Source: Kitasatospora sp. NA04385 (GTDB lineage: Bacteria; Actinomycetota; Actinomycetes; Streptomycetales; Streptomycetaceae). From it: DNA of 64,000 bases. The notes below the pieces were generated by a model, which did not search any database, was not told where the DNA came from, and saw only the letters and a program-made list of their open reading frames with translations. The position numbers were made by a program, and so were the translations under genes. The stretch spans positions 7,365,603 through 7,429,602 of the forward strand of contig NZ_CP054919.1 in assembly GCF_013364235.1 (NCBI RefSeq), read 5' to 3'. This document shows, in pieces, positions 26,750 through 34,050 of the stretch. The stretch's first letter is position 1, and each line of letters starts with the position of its first letter.

Positions 26750-27763
26750 ATGTCGGACGGGCGGATCACGGGCGGGCGGATCGCGAGCGGGCGGATCGCG
26801 AGCGGACCAGCCCTGGGACGGCAACGGCAGCGGCCGGGGTGGCCGAGTCCCGCCGAGGCGCTGCGGCTGCGGCTGCTGCGGGAGATCAACTCCACCGTGC
26901 ACGGCGCCGATCTGCACCTGGAGCGCTACGACCGTCCGCCCGGTGACCCCGGGCTGTTCGGGCCGGACAGCGTGGTGTGGCAGGTGCACGGGCACCCCGC
27001 CGGAATGCTGGTCGGCGGGTTCGCCGCGCTGATGCTCCAGTCGCTGCATCCCGTGGCGATGCGCGCCGTCGCCGAACACTCTGACTACCGCACCGACCCG
27101 GTCGGCCGCCTGCACCGCACCGCCCGGTTCGTCTCCACCACCACGCTCGGCTCCTCCGCCGCCGCCGAGGCCGCGATCTCCGACGTCCGGCGCATCCACG
27201 GCTACGTCCGCGGCCGCGACGCCGAGGGCCGCCCGTACCGGGGCGACGACCCCGACCTGCTGTGCTGGGTGCACAGCGCCGAAGTGGCCTGCTTCCTGGC
27301 GGGCCACCAAGTCTTCGCGGGCGCCGGCAGGTTGAGCGACGCGCAGTGCGACGACTACCTCGCCGAGGTCGCGCAGATCGGCCAACTCCTGGGCGCGGAC
27401 GGCGTCCCCGTCTCGCGGGCCGGGCTCGCCCGTTACCTGGGCGGGGTGCGCGGCGCGCTGCGGACCACCCCCGAGGCGCTGGAGGCCGTCGTCCTGCTGC
27501 GCGGCTTCGGCCGCACCCGGCGGGAACGCCTCGCCGTCCGGGTGCTCACCAACGCGGCGATCGGCCTGCTGCCCGGCTGGGCCCGCCGGGCCCTCGACAT
27601 CCGCCGCCCCTGGGCCGTGCGCCGCCTCTGGGACCGCCCGCTGGCCCGGCTGCTCGGCACCGTCATGGTCTGGGCGTGCGGCCTGTCCCCGATCCGCGCC
27701 GCCGCGACCACCCGGGCCCGGGCCCGGCCGTCCGTCCCGGCTGGCGGCGGCGGAACGCGCTGA
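26750..27763 (+). CDS. MpaB-family oxygenase (DUF2236)
   Basis: 337 residues. The DUF2236/latex-clearing-protein fold is indicated by LQSLHPVAMRAVAEHSDY, RTARFVSTTTLGSSAAAEAAI, RIHGYVRGRDAEGRPYRGDDP and LLCWVHSAEVACFLA, which contain the conserved histidines that would bind haem or metal. No signal peptide is seen. ATG 26750 directly abuts GGAGG, an unusually short spacing, so the start is less certain. A short repeat (GGCGGATCGCGAGC, twice) opens the gene. The substrate is unknown; family members oxidise polymers or aromatic compounds. Confidence 0.88.
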   Translation: MSDGRITGGRIASGRIASGPALGRQRQRPGWPSPAEALRLRLLREINSTVHGADLHLERYDRPPGDPGLFGPDSVVWQVHGHPAGMLVGGFAALMLQSLHPVAMRAVAEHSDYRTDPVGRLHRTARFVSTTTLGSSAAAEAAISDVRRIHGYVRGRDAEGRPYRGDDPDLLCWVHSAEVACFLAGHQVFAGAGRLSDAQCDDYLAEVAQIGQLLGADGVPVSRAGLARYLGGVRGALRTTPEALEAVVLLRGFGRTRRERLAVRVLTNAAIGLLPGWARRALDIRRPWAVRRLWDRPLARLLGTVMVWACGLSPIRAAATTRARARPSVPAGGGGTR

Positions 27764-27903
27764 CCGCGACCGGCCCGTGGGCCCGCTGCGGGGCACGACG
27801 GCGTAGGACGCGACGGCATAGGACGCGACGGCGTACGACGGGGCGGACGCGGGACGCCGTGGTGCGAGGCCGGGGCGGGGTGGACAGGCGGGGCGGATAG
27901 GGC

Positions 27904-27950
27904 GGAGCGGCCGCCGTACCGGGGCTGGGTTCCGGTACGACGGCCGCTCC
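27904..27950. terminator. Bidirectional terminator hairpin
   Basis: A 19-nt stem with a single mismatch (27904-27922 with 27932-27950) and a 9-nt loop lies between the oxygenase gene and the bL37 gene. The 130 nt before it hold two or three copies of a GACGCGACGGC-type repeat and no gene. Confidence 0.9.
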
Positions 27951-27992
27951 GGCGTCGTCAGTGGTCGGCGGTGGGTGCGGAGCGCACGGACG

Positions 27993-28070
27993 TCAGCACT
28001 GGGGCCGGCGGCCGTGGTTCGCTCCGCGCCTCGCGCGGGCCTTCTTCTTGCGGCGGCGCTTCGACGACAT
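27993..28070 (-). CDS. Ribosomal protein bL37 (25 residues)
   Basis: A tiny very basic protein, MSSKRRRKKKARARRGANHG followed by RRPQC. It matches the actinobacterial large-subunit protein bL37 known from mycobacterial ribosome structures (basic start and ANHGxRP ending). The ribosome site AGGAGAGG is optimally placed before ATG 28070. It is a single gene followed by the hairpin 27904-27950. It is too short for most ORF callers, and the sequence match and spacing make it convincing. Confidence 0.9.
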   Translation of the reverse strand: MSSKRRRKKKARARRGANHGRRPQC

Positions 28071-28297
28071 GGCCTCTCCTCTCGCGGCGGTGCACAACAA
28101 CCCCCCGTCCACCGTGCCCCGTACGCACCGAACCCGCCAGCCGACACGTGGCCCGGAACCGGGGCGCACCCCGTACCGGATGCTGCGGCGGGCCCCGCGA
28201 CGGGTGCCGCGACACGCCGGTACCGGCCGGGCGGCGGCCGGACGGCGCGGGGACCAGGATGGAGGACAGGGGGCCGAGACGAAGCCGCGGAGGCACG

Positions 28298-28483
28298 ATG
28301 TCGCACCACACGCACGGGACCCACCAGGACGCGCCGGCCGACGAGTGGCCGCCCACCGAGACCCCGGAAGCCCGGATGACCGCCGAGGGCTCGCCGCCGC
28401 CGGACGAGACCGAGAAGGGCCCCGAGGACGGTCCCGAGTTCGCCGTCCCGGTCTCCTCGCCGCCCGAGGCCGAGACCGACTGA
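28298..28483 (+). CDS. Small acidic hypothetical protein
   Basis: 61 residues, starting MSHHTHGTHQDAP and rich in Glu, Pro, Asp and His. It is probably disordered and cytoplasmic. GGAGG at 28289-28293 is well placed before ATG 28298. A CAGGAT -10-like element lies near 28255. No family was recognised. It precedes the whiB gene by 134 nt on the same strand. Confidence 0.6.
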   Translation: MSHHTHGTHQDAPADEWPPTETPEARMTAEGSPPPDETEKGPEDGPEFAVPVSSPPEAETD

Positions 28484-28551
28484 GGCCGGGGGAGAGGGCG
28501 TGGCACCCGGGTGCTTCGGTCGGCGGATACCGGTTAGACGGACAGGACATA

Positions 28552-28599
28552 CGTCCAGCTGTTCATCAGATCGTCCGTCCAGCTGTTGATCCGACCGTC
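28552..28599 (+). repeat. 24-nt tandem direct repeat in the whiB leader
   Basis: CGTCCAGCTGTTCATCAGAT plus CGTC (28552-28575) is repeated immediately at 28576-28599 with three changes. It ends 18 nt before the WhiB ATG, directly against the ribosome site. It could be two regulator sites or a simple duplication. Confidence 0.85.
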
Positions 28600-28617
28600 C
28601 GACGGAAGGAGCACCCG

Positions 28618-28932
28618 ATGACCGTGATCTCCCGCCTGCCCGGCGCCCTCGAGGAGGAGTGGGACTGGCAGCTCGACGGAGCCTGCCGGGCCGCCGACTC
28701 CCAGCTGTTCTTCCACCCCGCGGGGGAACGCGGCGAGGCCCACGACGAGCGCGACCGCGCCGCCAAGGCCGTCTGCGCCCGCTGCCCCGTCCGCGAACGC
28801 TGCCTGCTGCACGCCCTGGCCACCCGCGAACGCTACGGCGTGTGGGGCGGCTGCACCGAGGAGGAACGGCGCGGCATGCTGCGCCGCCGGCGCAACCGCA
28901 ACCGCACGCGCAGCCGGGCCCGCGCCCGCTGA
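28618..28932 (+). CDS. WhiB-family iron-sulfur transcription factor
   Basis: 104 residues from ATG 28618, with GGAAGGAG upstream. The four cluster cysteines are present (GACRAAD, then CARCPVRERC with C-x2-C-x5-C spacing), followed by the GVWGG turn and a strongly basic tail (MLRRRRNRNRTRSRARAR) for DNA contact. The DWQLDGACRxxDSxLFFHPxGERG style is closest by eye to the WhiB4-like branch of mycobacteria. WhiB proteins bind the sigma factor and sense redox or nitric oxide. The tandem repeat in the leader may be its own control site. Confidence 0.93.
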   Translation: MTVISRLPGALEEEWDWQLDGACRAADSQLFFHPAGERGEAHDERDRAAKAVCARCPVRERCLLHALATRERYGVWGGCTEEERRGMLRRRRNRNRTRSRARAR

Positions 28933-29037
28933 GTCCGCGCCCGCTGAGTCCGCGCCCGCTGAGCGCCGCCCGGGCCGAGCCCGGCGGGCGCCGCGCGCAA
29001 GCCGGGTACACCGCAGACACCCACAAACACCCACAGA

Positions 29038-29084
29038 CACCACGGAGAGGCGGTCCCCGCTCGGGGGACCGCCTCTCCGTGGTG
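29038..29084. terminator. Bidirectional terminator, 21-bp perfect stem
   Basis: Arms 29038-29058 and 29064-29084 are perfectly complementary around the loop GCTCG. It lies between whiB (plus) and the anti-sigma kinase gene (minus), with a T-rich CTTCCGTCTTCT on the plus side. Confidence 0.95.
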
Positions 29085-29229
29085 CTTCCGTCTTCTCCTG
29101 CGACCCTGCGCCCTGCGCTCCTGGGCCCCTGCCTCGCGGGTCGTGCCGTGCAGGGTTTCCAGGCCGCCCGGTCCGGGCTGTCCGGTCCGTCCCCGTGCCG
29201 CCCGTGGGGGCGGTACGGGCGGTGACGGG

Positions 29230-29697
29230 TTACGCGAGCAGCCGGGTGGCGTCGATCTCCGCCCAGATCGACTTGCCCTGGGAGTGCCGGTCGGACCCCC
29301 AGCGGTCGGCGGTGCGCTGCACGATGTACAGCCCGTGCCCGCCCGGCACGCCGGGCAGGTGCGGGGTGCGCAGCGTCGGTAGCACGTCGGACGCGTCGGA
29401 GACCTCGATCCGCAACCGGGCGGGCGTCGCGTCGAGAACCAGCTCGAGCGGGCCGCCGGCGTGCAGCATCGCGTTGCCGACCAGTTCGGCGACCAGCAGC
29501 ACGACGTCCTCGGCGAGGTCCGGATCGGGCGGTGCGGACCACGACCAGTCGCCGAGCGCCTCCGCGGTGAACGCCCTGGCACGGGCCACCGGGCGGGGCA
29601 CGCCCACCAGTCGCAGGCGTCGCCGCTGTCCGCCCGGGGGCAGTGCCGCCCAGGCGTCCGGACGATCTCCGTCCAGGGTTCCCCGGCTCGGTGTCAC
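29230..29697 (-). CDS. Anti-sigma-factor serine kinase-like ATPase (RsbW type)
   Basis: 155 residues. The HATPase_c_2 fold has an N-box LLVAELVGNAMLHAGG (about 67-82) and a G-box GVPGGHGLYIVQRTADRWG (about 117-135). It should bind the sigma factor and phosphorylate the STAS partner encoded just upstream. GTG 29697 follows AAGGGA by 8 nt. It is the last gene of the order sigma factor, STAS, kinase on the minus strand, and ends at the 21-bp hairpin. Confidence 0.93.
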   Translation of the reverse strand: MTPSRGTLDGDRPDAWAALPPGGQRRRLRLVGVPRPVARARAFTAEALGDWSWSAPPDPDLAEDVVLLVAELVGNAMLHAGGPLELVLDATPARLRIEVSDASDVLPTLRTPHLPGVPGGHGLYIVQRTADRWGSDRHSQGKSIWAEIDATRLLA

Positions 29698-29841
29698 GTA
29701 GGGGTTCCCTTCGCTCTCGACGGCGCTCTCACAGGCTCACGGGTCGTTCTCACGGGTCGATTTCCCGGCCGCGCCCGGATTATGCCCGGTGCGGCCGACA
29801 GTAACGGTGCCGGCGGATGGCAGACGGTACGGGCGGGCCGG

Positions 29842-30210
29842 TCAGCCATCCGAAGCGATGGCCGCGTCCACCGTTTCGTGGATGGCGAACACGGCCTTCG
29901 CACCGGTCAGTTCGAGCAAGTGCTGAACCGGCCCGGACAGCGCCGCCAAGTGGAAGGAAACCCCTCCCTCGGCGGCTGCCATCCGGGTCTGGAGCAGCAG
30001 GTTCAATCCGGACGAGTCGCAGAAGTCGACCCGTCCCAGGTCGACCACTAGCGTCCGGGGGCGTTCGGCGACCAGTAGGTCGAGCGCTTCCCTGGCCGGA
30101 GCCAGGGTCTCAATGTCCAGGTCGCCCGACAGTGCGCACACCGCCGCGCTGGACGGCGTACGCCGGACGTCGACCGCCAGGGGGGCCACGGGCATGTTCT
30201 CGGCTGGCAT
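29842..30210 (-). CDS. STAS-domain anti-sigma factor antagonist
   Basis: 122 residues with a complete STAS domain. The phosphorylatable serine is in VDFCDSSGLNLLLQ (about residue 66-67), after VCALSGDLDIETLAPAREAL. Unphosphorylated protein would bind the kinase and free the sigma factor. It sits between the sigma factor gene (132-nt gap) and the kinase gene (144-nt gap). The SpoIIE phosphatases at 2050 and 4116 are of the class that removes this phosphate, but whether they act on this protein is unknown. Confidence 0.94.
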   Translation of the reverse strand: MPAENMPVAPLAVDVRRTPSSAAVCALSGDLDIETLAPAREALDLLVAERPRTLVVDLGRVDFCDSSGLNLLLQTRMAAAEGGVSFHLAALSGPVQHLLELTGAKAVFAIHETVDAAIASDG

Positions 30211-30342
30211 CCTCGTCCTGTTCCTTCGACCGATCTGCCTCGACCTTACGCACCAATGGGCGTGGCGGTCGAGACGGGGTGCCCGGTGCGGTCGGTGCGG
30301 ACGGCGGAAACCGTCACCACCTGGAGAGTCGATCGACTCGCG

Positions 30343-31275
30343 TCAGTCGGTCGCGTCCAACCCGGTACGCAGCTTGGCCAGCGTCCGGGAGAGCAACCGG
30401 GAGACGTGCATCTGCGACAGGCCGAGACGTGCGCCGATCTGCGACTGGGTGAGGTCCTCGCAGAAACGCATCGCCAGTATCTGCCGCTCCCGCTCCGGGA
30501 GCTGCGCGATCAGCGGCTTCAGCGCGACGAGGTTCTCCACCAGCGCGAACCGTCCGTCCACCCGGCCGAGCCGCTCGGCGGGCTGCTGCCCGTCGCCCTC
30601 GCCCGGGGAGGTCAGGTCGAGCGAACCGGCGGTGTGCGCGTTAGCGGCGGCCAGACCCTCGATCACCTCCTCCTCGGTCAGCGAGAGGTGCTCGGCCAGG
30701 TCGGCGACGGTCGGCTCGCGGTCCAGGGTCTGGGCCAGCGCGTCCTGCGCCTTCGCCAGGTCCAGGCGCAGCTCCTGCAGCCTGCGCGGCACGTGCACCG
30801 ACCAGGTGGTGTCCCGGAAGTGGCGGCGTATTTCGCCGACGATGGTGGGCACCGCGTAGGTGGTGAACTCGACGCCGAGGTCCGGGTCGAACCGGTCGAT
30901 CGCCTTGATCAGGCCGACCGAGCCGACCTGCAGCAGGTCCTCGTACGGCTCCTTGCTGTGGCCGAAGCGGCGGATCGCGAACCGGACCAGGGTCAGGTTC
31001 AGTTCGATCAGGGTGGTGCGCACGTAGCTGAACTCGCGGGTGCCCTCCTCCAGGCCGGCGAGCCGGCGCAGCAGCACCCGGGTCATCGCGCGGGCGTCGG
31101 CGGGGGTCGCGTTCGCCGGGTCGGCGAGCACGTCCGGGTCGAGCGCCGGGTCGTCCGCGATCACGGACGCCGCCGACGGAGCTGCTTCGCGTACGGTCGC
31201 GACAGGTGCTCCGCCCTGGTCGGAGTACACCTCGGTGGGGGCGATCAGGAGAAGTTCATCAGTGGGCACAGGCAT
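30343..31275 (-). CDS. SigB/SigF-type RNA polymerase sigma factor
   Basis: 310 residues. Region 2 (YEDLLQVGSVGLIKAIDRFD and FTTYAVPTIVGEIRRHFRD), region 3 (VHVPRRLQELRLDLAKAQDA) and region 4 with its helix-turn-helix (LTQSQIGARLGLSQMHVSRL) are all intact. The N-terminal 60 residues are a low-complexity extension. It is the stress/development sigma factor of the SigB group and the first gene of the partner-switch locus. The ATG has GAAAGGA about 7 nt upstream. A matching SigB-type promoter lies at 31314-31338, suggesting autoregulation. Confidence 0.95.
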   Translation of the reverse strand: MPVPTDELLLIAPTEVYSDQGGAPVATVREAAPSAASVIADDPALDPDVLADPANATPADARAMTRVLLRRLAGLEEGTREFSYVRTTLIELNLTLVRFAIRRFGHSKEPYEDLLQVGSVGLIKAIDRFDPDLGVEFTTYAVPTIVGEIRRHFRDTTWSVHVPRRLQELRLDLAKAQDALAQTLDREPTVADLAEHLSLTEEEVIEGLAAANAHTAGSLDLTSPGEGDGQQPAERLGRVDGRFALVENLVALKPLIAQLPERERQILAMRFCEDLTQSQIGARLGLSQMHVSRLLSRTLAKLRTGLDATD

Positions 31276-31313
31276 GCCAGTCCTTTCCTCGTCTCCGGCC
31301 GGTCCGTTCCCGG

Positions 31314-31338
31314 GTACCCGGGCGTCCTTCGATCATGC
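31314..31338 (-). promoter_or_regulatory. Candidate SigB-type promoter of the sigma factor gene
   Basis: Read on the minus strand, GCAT, then 15 nt, then GGGTAC fits the Streptomyces SigB consensus GNNT-N14-16-GGGTAC. Transcription would start about 30 nt before the sigma factor ATG at 31275. Confidence 0.55.
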
Positions 31339-31481
31339 CAAACCTCTCTGTGGAGTTTCTGTGAAGGAAATGCCCCGGTGTTCGAGCCGCCCGAATGCGC
31401 ATGCGCGGCGGCGGGCAGGGCACACGGCCCCCGGACGCGGACCGCACCCGGCGGCCGTACCCCGGTGAAGGAGGGAAACCC

Positions 31482-31853
31482 ATGGGCCGGATCGAGGAGT
31501 CCATCGAGATCGACGCGCCGATCGACACCGTCTACCGCGAATGGACCGACTACCAGACGCTGCCCGCCTGCATGCGCGGCGGCGCCGGCCGGGGCGCCAT
31601 CGCGACCGAGGTGCTGCCGCTCGACCGAATCGCCTGGAGCGGCGGCCCCGAGCTGCCCGGACACTCCGGAGTCGTCACCTTCCACCGCGTCACCGAGAGC
31701 AGCACCCGGCTGATGCTCCAGCTCGACACCGAACCCCACGGCCTCTGGGACCACCTGGTCGAGGGCCTCGGCTTCACCGACCGCCGGGTCATCGACGAAC
31801 TGGCCGCCTTCAAGGCCCACGTCGAGGACCACCGGCAGCACCTGGCCGCCTGA
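31482..31853 (+). CDS. SRPBCC (START-like) family protein
   Basis: 123 residues. The start IEESIEIDAPIDTVYREWTD and the length fit the polyketide-cyclase/START ligand-binding fold, which forms a hydrophobic pocket. The middle has a run of strands and the C-terminus a long helix (DRRVIDELAAFKAHVEDHRQ). ATG 31482 follows AAGGAGGG. It is divergent from the sigma factor gene across 206 nt. Similar cyclase-like stress proteins often accompany SigB modules; the ligand is unknown. Confidence 0.85.
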   Translation: MGRIEESIEIDAPIDTVYREWTDYQTLPACMRGGAGRGAIATEVLPLDRIAWSGGPELPGHSGVVTFHRVTESSTRLMLQLDTEPHGLWDHLVEGLGFTDRRVIDELAAFKAHVEDHRQHLAA

Positions 31854-31860
31854 CGTCTGG

Positions 31861-31952
31861 CTGATGCCTGCCTGATGCCTGTCTGAGGCCTGTCTGAGGC
31901 CTGCTTGACCTGTCCGCCTGTCCGCCTGTCCGCCTGTCCGCCTGTCCGCCTG
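31861..31952 (+). repeat. Minisatellite of CCTG-rich units
   Basis: Degenerate CTGATGCCTG/TCTGAGGCCTG units are followed by five perfect 8-bp copies of TCCGCCTG (31913-31952). It lies in the 269-nt spacer between the SRPBCC and SsgA genes. Further pyrimidine-rich CCTGCCTG sequence continues to about 32100, and no gene is seen there. Confidence 0.92.
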
Positions 31953-32122
31953 GCCCCTCCGGCCTGACCTCTCCTGCCTGGCTGGTTCGCGTGGTCGGTT
32001 CGTCGGCCGATCCGGCTGCCCGACCTTTCCCGCCTGTCTACCTGCCTGTCTGCCGACCTGCCTGGCTGAACCTGTTCGTTCGTTCGTCCGCCCGCCTGCG
32101 AGAAACGGAAGGGAGCACCGCC

Positions 32123-32518
32123 ATGGGCCCCGTCATCGAGCGGATCACCCTGCACCTGCTCGCCCACGACGGCACCACCGTCGACCTCGACACCGACTGG
32201 CGCTACCGGCCCGACGACCCGTACGCGGTGAGCATCGACTTCGGCCCGCGCGCCGCCGGGGCCGGCTGGGTGCTCTCCCGGGAGATGCTGCTCGCCGCGC
32301 TGCACGGGCCGGTCGGCGACGGCGACATCCACTTCGCGCCCCTCGACGACGGCTCGCTGTGCCTGGTGCTCGGCGGCGCGGGCAGCCCGGTGGCGCTCAC
32401 CGTCGACTGCGTCGCGCTCGCCGAGTTCCTCGCCACCACCGTCGAACTGGTGCCGCTCGGCAGCGAGTTCGAACGGATCGACTGGGACGGCGGACTGGCC
32501 GGGCTGCTGTCGGCCTGA
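32123..32518 (+). CDS. SsgA-family sporulation/cell-division regulator
   Basis: 131 residues. Family features are clear: WRYRPDDPYAVSIDF near residue 25, WVLSREMLLAALHGPVGDGD, then SLCLVLGGAGSPVALTVDCV and a C-terminal helix. These SsgA-like proteins occur in sporulating actinobacteria and guide peptidoglycan synthesis and septum placement. ATG 32123 follows GGAAGGGAG. Which of the SsgA-G group this is cannot be told here. A repeat-rich spacer lies upstream. Confidence 0.93.
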   Translation: MGPVIERITLHLLAHDGTTVDLDTDWRYRPDDPYAVSIDFGPRAAGAGWVLSREMLLAALHGPVGDGDIHFAPLDDGSLCLVLGGAGSPVALTVDCVALAEFLATTVELVPLGSEFERIDWDGGLAGLLSA

Positions 32519-32626
32519 GCGGGCGCGCGGTTACGTGGTCAAGCGGCCACGTGGCTGCGCGACTGCACGGCCGCTTGGCCGAGCTACTGCACGGCTGGGC
32601 GACTGTGCGGTTGTGCGGGCGCGGGC

Positions 32627-32983
32627 TCAGCGCCGGGCCAGCCGCCGTTCGCCGCTCGCGCCGGTGACGTAGTCGAGGTGGTAGTACGCGAAGACCTCGG
32701 GCTCCTGTTCGGCGGCCAGCACGTCGTCGGTGCCGATGGAGGGAGCGTTCTTCACGTCGTTGCGGTTGAACGGCACCCGCAGGTAACCGGGGCCGGCCAC
32801 CGCATCCGCGATCGGCACGAACACCAGGCGGTGCCGACCTGGCATGCCGACCGTGACAGTGGCGAAGGACGGCTGGTCGGTCGCGGTATCGACGTAGACG
32901 TTCTCCAGGCTGCCGATCTTCTTGCTGTCCTGGTCGACCACGTCGTGGCTGCGCCACTCCCGGATGTCGGCGATCTCAATCAT
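32627..32983 (-). CDS. PRC-barrel domain protein
   Basis: 118 residues. Residues 1-85 form a PRC barrel (IREWRSHDVVDQDSKKIGSL and VYVDTATDQPSFATVTVG), the fold found in photosynthetic reaction centre H subunits and RimM. The C-terminal tail (FAYYHLDYVTGASGERRLARR) has the Tyr-His pattern common in actinobacterial stress-linked members. ATG 32983 follows GGAGG. It probably binds proteins or metals; the role is unknown. It is convergent with the SsgA-family gene. Confidence 0.9.
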   Translation of the reverse strand: MIEIADIREWRSHDVVDQDSKKIGSLENVYVDTATDQPSFATVTVGMPGRHRLVFVPIADAVAGPGYLRVPFNRNDVKNAPSIGTDDVLAAEQEPEVFAYYHLDYVTGASGERRLARR

Positions 32984-33137
32984 TCACGGCCTCCGTCGGC
33001 TGGACTCGCCCCCCACCTGCTCCCATCCGTTCCATGCTCACCGACGTCGGCCCACCACGCTCCCCGGACGTGCACCCTCGCCCTGACCGGCGGCGTTCCG
33101 GCCTTACGGCGAGGGTGGTCGTCAGGGCGTCAGAGCG

Positions 33138-33671
33138 TCAGGGGGTGGGCGGCTCGGGAGACGTCTCGGGGGCGGGGGCGGGGGCCGAGACCTGGGCCAG
33201 GTGGTCTGCGGGCGCCGGCCGGGACTGAGGCTGGGACACGGTCGGGGCCGGGCCCGGGTCCGGGAGCAGCAGGGTGGCCAGTTCGTCAAGCAGCTCGGCG
33301 GCGCGCTGGGCCTTCGCCGGGTCGGTGATCGCCCGGGCGAGCAGTGGTTCGGCGGGCCGGGCGGCCCGGGCGCGGACGTAGCTGCGGGCGAGCGCGGAGA
33401 CCGACAGCAGGGTGCGGCGCCCGTCAGTGGGATCGGCCGAGGCGTCCAGCAACCCGCGTTCGCGCAGCCGCGCGACGGAGGTGGAGACGTGACTCTGGGC
33501 GAAGCCGGTACGGACCCGGATGTCCTGCACCGAGCTGCCGGGGTGCTGGTACACGTCGGAGACCACCGCGATCTCCCCCGGGGTGAGGGCCGCCGAGGCG
33601 TGATCGGTGACCATCGCCCGGCCCAGTTCGGTGAGCCGTTTGCCCAGTCGCAGAAGCCGTACGCCGTCCAT
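33138..33671 (-). CDS. MarR-family transcriptional regulator
   Basis: 177 residues. The winged helix-turn-helix is visible in ALTPGEIAVVSDVYQHPGS, VQDIRVRTGFAQSHVSTSV and ADPTDGRRTLLSVS. The C-terminus is a Pro/Ala-rich tail of about 40 residues, unusual for MarR. I take ATG 33671 as start: TAGCCT lies 7-8 nt upstream, giving a leaderless mRNA. An in-frame ATG at 33734 would place the palindrome at 33715-33734 inside the gene and has no ribosome site. It is divergent from the methyltransferase at 34051 across a repeat-rich region that it may control. Confidence 0.85.
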   Translation of the reverse strand: MDGVRLLRLGKRLTELGRAMVTDHASAALTPGEIAVVSDVYQHPGSSVQDIRVRTGFAQSHVSTSVARLRERGLLDASADPTDGRRTLLSVSALARSYVRARAARPAEPLLARAITDPAKAQRAAELLDELATLLLPDPGPAPTVSQPQSRPAPADHLAQVSAPAPAPETSPEPPTP

Positions 33672-33714
33672 GGCGGACAGGCTACCGCGCTGTTGGGCAG
33701 CTGTATCTGCGCTG

Positions 33715-33734
33715 ATGTATCGGTGGGGATACAT
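33715..33734. promoter_or_regulatory. Inverted repeat ATGTATC-N6-GATACAT, likely MarR operator
   Basis: Perfect 7-bp arms around GGTGGG lie just upstream of the leaderless MarR promoter. Related half-sites (GATACATC, GATGCATC and GATGTAG) lie at 34006-34040 over the promoter of the divergent methyltransferase gene. Confidence 0.65.
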
Positions 33735-34050
33735 CGTTCATGACGCGGCACGCGTGCTCCAGCATCGATGACTCGTCATCTGTGTGGGCGCATCGATGAC
33801 GTGCCATGCGCATCTTGGCTCTGAGTCGATGTGTCGACATTGTTGACTCGGCATCGGTGACCTGGCATCGATGGCGCGTCTTGCATGATCCGACATCGAT
33901 GTGTCGACATCCATGCTCAATCACCGATGCAGCGTCATGCGTGACGCGACACGCATAACGCGACACCCGTGTCGCGACACCAGTGATCCAACATCCATCG
34001 CAGTAGATACATCTTCACAGATGCATCTGCGGCGATGTAGTTTGGCGGGC
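33735..34050. repeat. 316-nt repeat-dense, low-G+C spacer
   Basis: About 57% G+C over 33781-33900, against more than 70% around it. It contains four CATCGATG palindromes (33763, 33791, 33866 and 33894), a 15-nt direct repeat TCGATGTGTCGACAT (33826 and 33896), GCATCGGTGA (33851) with its exact inverse (33921), and three CGCGACAC units spaced 14 nt (33945, 33959 and 33973), the last within the palindrome GTGTCGCGACAC. No gene is supported here. It looks like a cluster of protein-binding sites. Confidence 0.85.
34038..34043 (+). promoter_or_regulatory. -10 element TAGTTT, leaderless methyltransferase mRNA
   Basis: TAGTTT ends 7 nt before ATG 34051, and there is no ribosome site. GATACATC and GATGCATC half-sites at 34006-34028 would overlap the polymerase site. 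Confidence 0.55.

Noticed and set aside
33672..33734. Upstream ATG for the MarR gene at 33734
   Set aside because: It would put the perfect ATGTATC/GATACAT operator inside the gene and lacks a ribosome site; the -10 TAGCCT fits the start at 33671.
33682..33966. Short reading frames of 60-94 residues on the minus strand across the repeat spacer
   Set aside because: They arise from CATCGATG-type repeats, have no ribosome site, no third-position G+C bias and no family similarity.
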